Of a stretch of DNA of 64,000 nt, positions 61,301 through 64,000 are shown one piece after another. Both the position numbers and the translations under genes were made by a program. The stretch spans positions 62,001 through 126,000 of the forward strand of contig CAVPEB010000054.1 of the NCBI GenBank assembly GCA_963702765.1. Reading direction: 5' to 3'. Within the stretch, counting starts at the first letter, position 1. Every line of letters starts with the position of its first letter. The notes beneath the pieces are model-generated. The model ran no database searches. It worked only from the letters and a program-made list of their open reading frames with translations, and had not been told where the DNA came from. The DNA is from DATMNR01 sp963702765. Its GTDB lineage: Bacteria; Chloroflexota; Ktedonobacteria; Ktedonobacterales; Ktedonobacteraceae.

Positions 61301-61453
61301 TCCCTCGGCAAAAATAGTATCAAAAGCTAGGCTACTCTTACCTGAGCCAGAGAGACCTGTAATGACTACTAATTGGTCACGGGGAATAGTAACATCGATA
61401 TTTTTAAGGTTATGTTCGCGGGCACCACGAATAACAATTTTGTCCTGGGGCAT
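58253..61453 (-). CDS. uvrA: Excinuclease ABC subunit A, with a ~60-residue insertion
   Basis: 1066 residues, about 100 longer than typical UvrA. It finds bulky DNA lesions with UvrB in nucleotide-excision repair. Two ABC ATPase halves: Walker A GLSGSGKS (33-40) and GVSGSGKS in the C-terminal half, signatures LSGGEAQRIRLA and LSGGEAQRVKLA, plus zinc Cys sets HCPICGRE, ACPTC and CEACKGEG. The insertion (about 214-274) between VVDRLVIR and the SLRQRVTESLETTLK helix holds the palindromic GRNELRPY element at 231-238. ATG 61453. A second insertion with Asn/Lys-rich NGNGKKKNGN lies near 550. Overlaps the convergent WecA-type gene by 59 bases. Confidence 0.95.
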   Translation of the reverse strand: MPQDKIVIRGAREHNLKNIDVTIPRDQLVVITGLSGSGKSSLAFDTIFAEGQRRYVESLSAYARQFLDKMEKPDVDHIDGLSPAISIDQKGTSHNPRSTVGTVTEIYDYMRLLYARIGHPHCPICGREVSRQTVQQIVDAVLNLPEGSRIMLLAPLVSGRKGEYKSIFEDMRRSGYVRIRVDGKIYDLSEVLELDKQKKHTIEVVVDRLVIRKEQRASAFGDGHYQQVESGRNELRPYREVAERPALYDVNAEREDIGRIEPVEGRREQVDSSLRQRVTESLETTLKLGGGVVLVSIVDGEEILFSENFACVYDGISLPEIAPRTFSFNSPHGACPTCTGLGTQQVIDPELIVTHPELSLAEGAIVPWSKVINGSQWHAAILEALAKAYNFSLDTPWKSLTEEQRQKVLYGTPEQLTIRYTPQHGRTRTYSVNFEGVITGLDRRYKQTDSEGVREEIEGYMSARVCPECHGARLKPEALGVTVGGRNIVQVTRLSIVMAQRFFQELENSTSEYVSQAVITIAPKSNGNGKKKNGNDAPGVPDPLTPIDTHGPLVSASLTEREGFIARQIFKEIRSRLQFLVDVGLDYLSLDRAAASLSGGEAQRIRLATQIGSGLMGVLYILDEPSIGLHQRDNARLIKTLERLRNIGNTLLVVEHDEDTMRAANHIIDIGPGAGEHGGWVVAEGTFADIVANLNSLTGDYLSRRKRIPLPTTRREGNGRSLRITGARENNLKNVAVDIPLGKFVVITGVSGSGKSTLITDIMYRKLAHTLHRAHDKPGAHDSIEGIEFLDKVIDIDQSPIGRTPRSNPATYTNAFTGIRELFAQVPESRIRGYMPGRFSFNVKGGRCEACKGEGIVKIEMNFLPDVYVPCEVCKGKRYNREALEIHYKGKNIADVLDMTIEEAMSFFANVPSIYNKMKTLNDVGLGYMRLGQPATTLSGGEAQRVKLATELSRRATGRTMYILDEPTTGLHFADVDRLLEVLQRLVDAGNSIVVIEHNLEIIKSADWIIDLGPEGGDAGGEVIAEGTPEDVAENERSFTGYYLKRMFTEEAEFALAHQSSEIAAG
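60742..60763. repeat. Intragenic palindromic element, copy 2 (in uvrA)
   Basis: Near-perfect palindrome AGGGGCGCAATTCATTGCG followed by TCC, one base off from full symmetry. It encodes GRNELRPY (then Arg) on the minus strand in the uvrA frame and differs from the copy at 16879-16900 at two positions. It sits inside the non-conserved ~60-residue insertion. Confidence 0.8.
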
Positions 61454-61636
61454 AAAAAAGAACCACCAATCACCACTAGAAATTGATACAAACGTTCGAT
61501 ATCGCTCTAATACTATACAATAATCGTCAAGACATTACGAGGCGCAAAAATGGGTAATATCGAACATCTAAACTCGTTACAAGCTATTCTTCTCTTAATG
61601 AAAACAACGATGGTGGTAACCTTTATTTCCTACTCG

Positions 61637-62209
61637 TTAGCTAGTGACAGTTATTGGCAGTCTCATTCCAGCTAAATAATGTCTCCCCATCTGACACGCT
61701 ATCTCGTATCTCCCAGCGGTTTGGAATGTAAAATTAGTCGTCCACGTTGAACCTGGCAAGATTGGTTCAAGTTCGATAAGCATCCCTTTATACTGTTCAT
61801 CAGGAGGAAGAGGGCTTCCATCTGGCTTATCAGGCATAATCATGAACTCGTGGATATCATGACCGACATTAGACACGACAAAGTAGTAATGAGTTTTGGC
61901 ATGAAATACCGTCACTGAGGAATGGATGCGAAACTCAACAAGCGAAACCTTGACTTCAATTGAACCTGGTGCAGCAGTTTGTTCGACAGGTCCACTGGTA
62001 GGAGAGATCTCTGGAGGAGGTGACGTGGGCTTACTGGTTGCAGCAACAGTACTTCCGCAAGCTGTCATGAGCAAAACTAGCAACAATACAAATACTTTAC
62101 CCAGGAGTTGAGTGTTCCTCGAATCGCTCAAATTTTCACTATGTATCTTTTCAGGTCTTTGCACTACAGCGACCTTTCTAGCAGAATACTTCGACTCATG
62201 TACTCGCAA
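61637..62209 (-). CDS. Blue-copper (cupredoxin) lipoprotein
   Basis: Up to 190 residues. A signal peptide ends in a lipobox (LLMTAC, Cys lipidated), then a Pro/Ser linker (TSPPPEISPTSGPVEQ) and a ~110-residue cupredoxin fold. Type 1 copper ligands are plausible: His in VGHDIHEFMIMP and the C-terminal CQMGRHYLAGM (Cys, His, Met). It would shuttle electrons outside the membrane. The start is uncertain: TTG 62209, or a GTG about 16 codons further in with AAAGGT upstream. Monocistronic, opposite no obvious oxidase genes. Confidence 0.78.
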   Translation of the reverse strand: MRVHESKYSARKVAVVQRPEKIHSENLSDSRNTQLLGKVFVLLLVLLMTACGSTVAATSKPTSPPPEISPTSGPVEQTAAPGSIEVKVSLVEFRIHSSVTVFHAKTHYYFVVSNVGHDIHEFMIMPDKPDGSPLPPDEQYKGMLIELEPILPGSTWTTNFTFQTAGRYEIACQMGRHYLAGMRLPITVTS

Positions 62210-62280
62210 AATGCGCCATCACAATATATTGTTAACATGGGAATTATAGGCAATGTTCGCAATGGCGTCAATGTGGACTA

Positions 62281-62487
62281 TTACCTATTTTTGTACACAT
62301 TGACGTAATAAAACATTGCAGCGAAGATGTTCAGAAAAATAAATAACAACGTCCAATAATTCTTTGCGTCACCAGGCAAGTTGTCATTATTCATCATTTC
62401 CCGGAACATCCATGCCCAAAATACAAGCAGCGGTATGGGCAGAATTATAATCAATAGAATTAAGATCGATGGATTTGCCTGAGCCAT
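62281..62487 (-). CDS. Small two-helix membrane protein (PLDc_N-like)
   Basis: About 68 residues with two membrane segments (SILILLIIILPIPLLVFWAW and TLLFIFLNIFAAMFYYV) around a charged loop. The layout resembles the PLDc N-terminal-type small membrane proteins common in bacteria; function unknown. ATG 62487 is preferred to the upstream ATG 62499 because GGAGAG precedes it. Confidence 0.65.
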   Translation of the reverse strand: MAQANPSILILLIIILPIPLLVFWAWMFREMMNNDNLPGDAKNYWTLLFIFLNIFAAMFYYVNVYKNR

Positions 62488-62931
62488 GTCACTCTCCATA
62501 TCTGTTCTTAATTAGAATACGTTATTTTGATAACAAGGGTTATAAATAGAGATTGGCACAATGTGCAGTGTATGACTCGAAGATCACAGTTGGGTCACAT
62601 GCGCAGGAGTTTCTCTCACAATGGCGACACGGTTACATACTCTGTCGCAAAGAATGCGCCAGGCTCTTTCATGCTTTTTCCTGAGCAATTATTGTATACA
62701 AAGCCATTAACACCGATAGATCACTCCGTAAAGCATCATATAATTCCAATTCCTGATCTTGTTGCATAATGCCCCCAAAAATACGAGATGAGTGCACAGG
62801 AAAAGCCAGCAACACTCATCTGTACAACAAACACAGTTATTGCAGTGTAATGTATCATGTATCATTGAGGACGCATTACGTACTGTTAGGGAACAACCAT
62901 AACAAATACTTAGGTAGCAAAGAGGTAACTT
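62488..62931. other. 444-base intergenic region, nothing recognised
   Basis: No open frame with a ribosome site, no tRNA, no strong terminator and no clear inverted repeat was found. The short frames here lack family likeness. It may hold the promoter of the gene at 62932. Confidence 0.4.
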
Positions 62932-63465
62932 ATGTTTCGACGTTCGCAACCATCAGATACTGTCATTGGAACCTGGAGCGGAACAGCAACTGTCTGGACA
63001 TCTAATTCATCTTATCCAGGACCCTATACAAATACTTTCAGCACCACACTAACCTTTACTGGAAGTACTGGTTCTGTTTGGAATGTCAGCAACGATACCT
63101 TCTCTCTCAGTATTCCCGAGGGACTGGTCACGATCACGATTACGTTACAGCAAGATTCATCTGGTCAAACTGAGCCAATCACTGGGACCTTTACACCACT
63201 TTCCAATGCGACATCTCCCGGATCGATGGATTTGTCTGCCCCTCTTCACATAGATGCTGGAATACTCGGTAGCTCAGATGTCGTCTTGCCGCTATCATCA
63301 AGCAGTACCATTACAACTCCAACAGGCGTAATCAACGGGCAAGCACTAGACGCTAATGGAAATATTACACTGGTAGGACAGGCGAATGCTGTAGGTGGAC
63401 CACTGGACAGTAGTCTTGTACAGGCCAACCTCGTAGGCACAATTGTAAACGCACCTCCAGCTTAA
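62932..63465 (+). CDS. Hypothetical beta-rich protein
   Basis: 177 residues, Ser/Thr/Gly-rich and predicted beta-structured throughout (VIGTWSGTATVWTS; FSLSIPEGLVTITITLQQ; GNITLVGQANAVGG). No signal peptide, membrane segment or known motif. The first strand with IGTWSGTATV recalls small lipocalin-like folds, but this is only an impression. ATG 62932 has AGAGG upstream (AAAGAGGTAACTT). Confidence 0.55.
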   Translation: MFRRSQPSDTVIGTWSGTATVWTSNSSYPGPYTNTFSTTLTFTGSTGSVWNVSNDTFSLSIPEGLVTITITLQQDSSGQTEPITGTFTPLSNATSPGSMDLSAPLHIDAGILGSSDVVLPLSSSSTITTPTGVINGQALDANGNITLVGQANAVGGPLDSSLVQANLVGTIVNAPPA

Positions 63466-63677
63466 TGTAAGCTTGTGTTATATTCAATCAGCAAAGACAA
63501 ATATTTTTACGATCAAGCAGTTCGAGCAAAACATCTGGTTCCACAGCTTTCGGGTGCTAAATACCGTTCGTGGAGGGACTGAGATTGCCCTTTCCTTGTC
63601 ATGCTCGCGCTGCTCTTACTCATCTTAGACCTTTCCCATCCAGTACCTGATAGTTGGTGGAACTCCCATCCTGGTAA

Positions 63678-63706
63678 TTGACCCTACATCCTATATATGA
63701 TATAGG
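63678..63706 (+). promoter_or_regulatory. Candidate promoter of the last gene
   Basis: TTGACC at 63678-63683, a 17-base spacer and TATAGG at 63701-63706, about 55 bases upstream of TTG 63761. The -10 match is imperfect and the box overlaps a small palindrome (CCTATA/TATAGG). Confidence 0.35.
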
Positions 63707-63760
63707 TATTGATGGTTGAAGCGTAACACAGGCCCACGGCTTTGAAAGGAGAAACAACGT

Positions 63761-64000
63761 TTGGTATATTCAGAGTCACAGGCTAGTACACCTGCAACTT
63801 CTTACGCCATTACCCCGGCACGTCTTGACAGAAGCGAACGCCTGCTGCGGAGATCAACCGCCTGGATCATGCTTGTATTGCTACTCTCCGGAGAATTAGG
63901 CTCTATCTGGGACAGAGAATGGCACTACTACGTTGGGCGCGATCAATTTTGGACGCCACCACATACCTTAATTTATCTATCCGTGGCTGGAGCAGGAATT
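63761..64000 (+). CDS. Membrane protein, 3' end outside window
   Basis: The frame is open to base 64000 (80 residues). TTG 63761 has AAGGAG at good spacing. A polar N-terminus of about 35 residues is followed by a first membrane segment (AWIMLVLLLSGELGSIW), a loop WHYYVGRDQFWTPPH with His and Trp residues, and the start of a second segment (LIYLSVAGAGI). Not recognised; the loop might carry a metal or cofactor site. Only the rest of the gene can settle its function. Confidence 0.6.
   Translation, partial: MVYSESQASTPATSYAITPARLDRSERLLRRSTAWIMLVLLLSGELGSIWDREWHYYVGRDQFWTPPHTLIYLSVAGAGI

Noticed and set aside
62707..62949. 80-codon minus-strand frame
   Set aside because: Cys-rich composition but no ribosome site, no homology impression, and it overlaps the start of the gene at 62932.

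Overview
The window reads as a piece of a bacterial chromosome of moderate GC content, densely packed with genes on both strands. The best guess for the organism is a spore-forming Chloroflexota of the class Ktedonobacteria. The reasons are a prkA-yhbH-spoVR stationary-phase/sporulation module, a T-box leader on serS, many lipoproteins and membrane-anchored proteins with Ser/Thr/Pro- or Ala/Thr-rich linkers, a MraY/WecA-type transferase, and dispersed palindromic repeats like those I recall from Chloroflexota genomes. This is inference from gene content; no 16S rRNA, other rRNA or tRNA gene was recognised here.

Layout. 1-3300: end of a DUF202 membrane protein, then a leftward operon of a zinc alcohol dehydrogenase, dihydrolipoyl dehydrogenase and a PRC-barrel protein. 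3300-4115: a non-coding repeat region with three ~71-bp repeat units, the third split by a 115-bp miniature transposon flanked by a perfect 11-bp target duplication. 4115-4372: a 65-residue Cys-rich peptide gene that looks like an orphan RiPP precursor, with its own terminator. 4374-7360: two divergent metallophosphoesterases (one frameshifted) and serS with a promoter, T-box leader and terminator. 7376-8685: a decayed insertion sequence with terminal inverted repeats and a 9-bp target duplication, inserted exactly at the stop codon of the neighbouring gene. 8688-13463: paired membrane-anchored lectin-like proteins, a SufT-like protein, and a nucleoside hydrolase/ribokinase pair. 13690-22134: a broken histidine kinase and broken HAD phosphatase, a large Dna2-like nuclease-helicase, DUF711, GAF, UspA, ClpS and a stress-type membrane protein. 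22290-31630: a PQQ beta-propeller, a zinc-ribbon membrane protein, a hydrolase/acyl-CoA ligase fusion, a DapA-family lyase, a secreted propeller and a DUF5666 lipoprotein. 31670-44470: a membrane DnaJ protein, CDF zinc transporter, M20 peptidase, dnaA, a lipoprotein, an FHA protein, an FAD oxidoreductase, a MurA-type enzyme with Asp at the catalytic Cys position, and a receiver-like protein. 44747-50765: a SAM hydroxide adenosyltransferase, then prkA-yhbH-spoVR behind a structured leader. 50782-64000: an MscS-type TM-helix protein, a large membrane protein, a GGR-type reductase, a frameshifted DUF2203 gene, prmC, a TagO/WecA-type transferase, uvrA, a blue-copper lipoprotein and small membrane/secreted proteins, ending inside a membrane-protein gene.

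Functional themes are stress and stationary-phase physiology (prkA-yhbH-spoVR, clpS, uspA, DnaJ, UvrA, the Dna2-like enzyme), cell-envelope building (MurA, WecA/TagO) and surface-exposed beta-propeller or lectin-like proteins. No single large defence or biosynthetic system is present.

The most unusual signals are: (i) nine single-base frameshifts in six loci, every one needing a +1 shift and every one in a plus-strand gene; (ii) one palindromic DNA element inserted in the same frame inside two unrelated genes (the Dna2-like helicase and uvrA), encoding the same octapeptide; (iii) the orphan RiPP-like peptide; and (iv) two cleanly delimited mobile-element insertions with target duplications.
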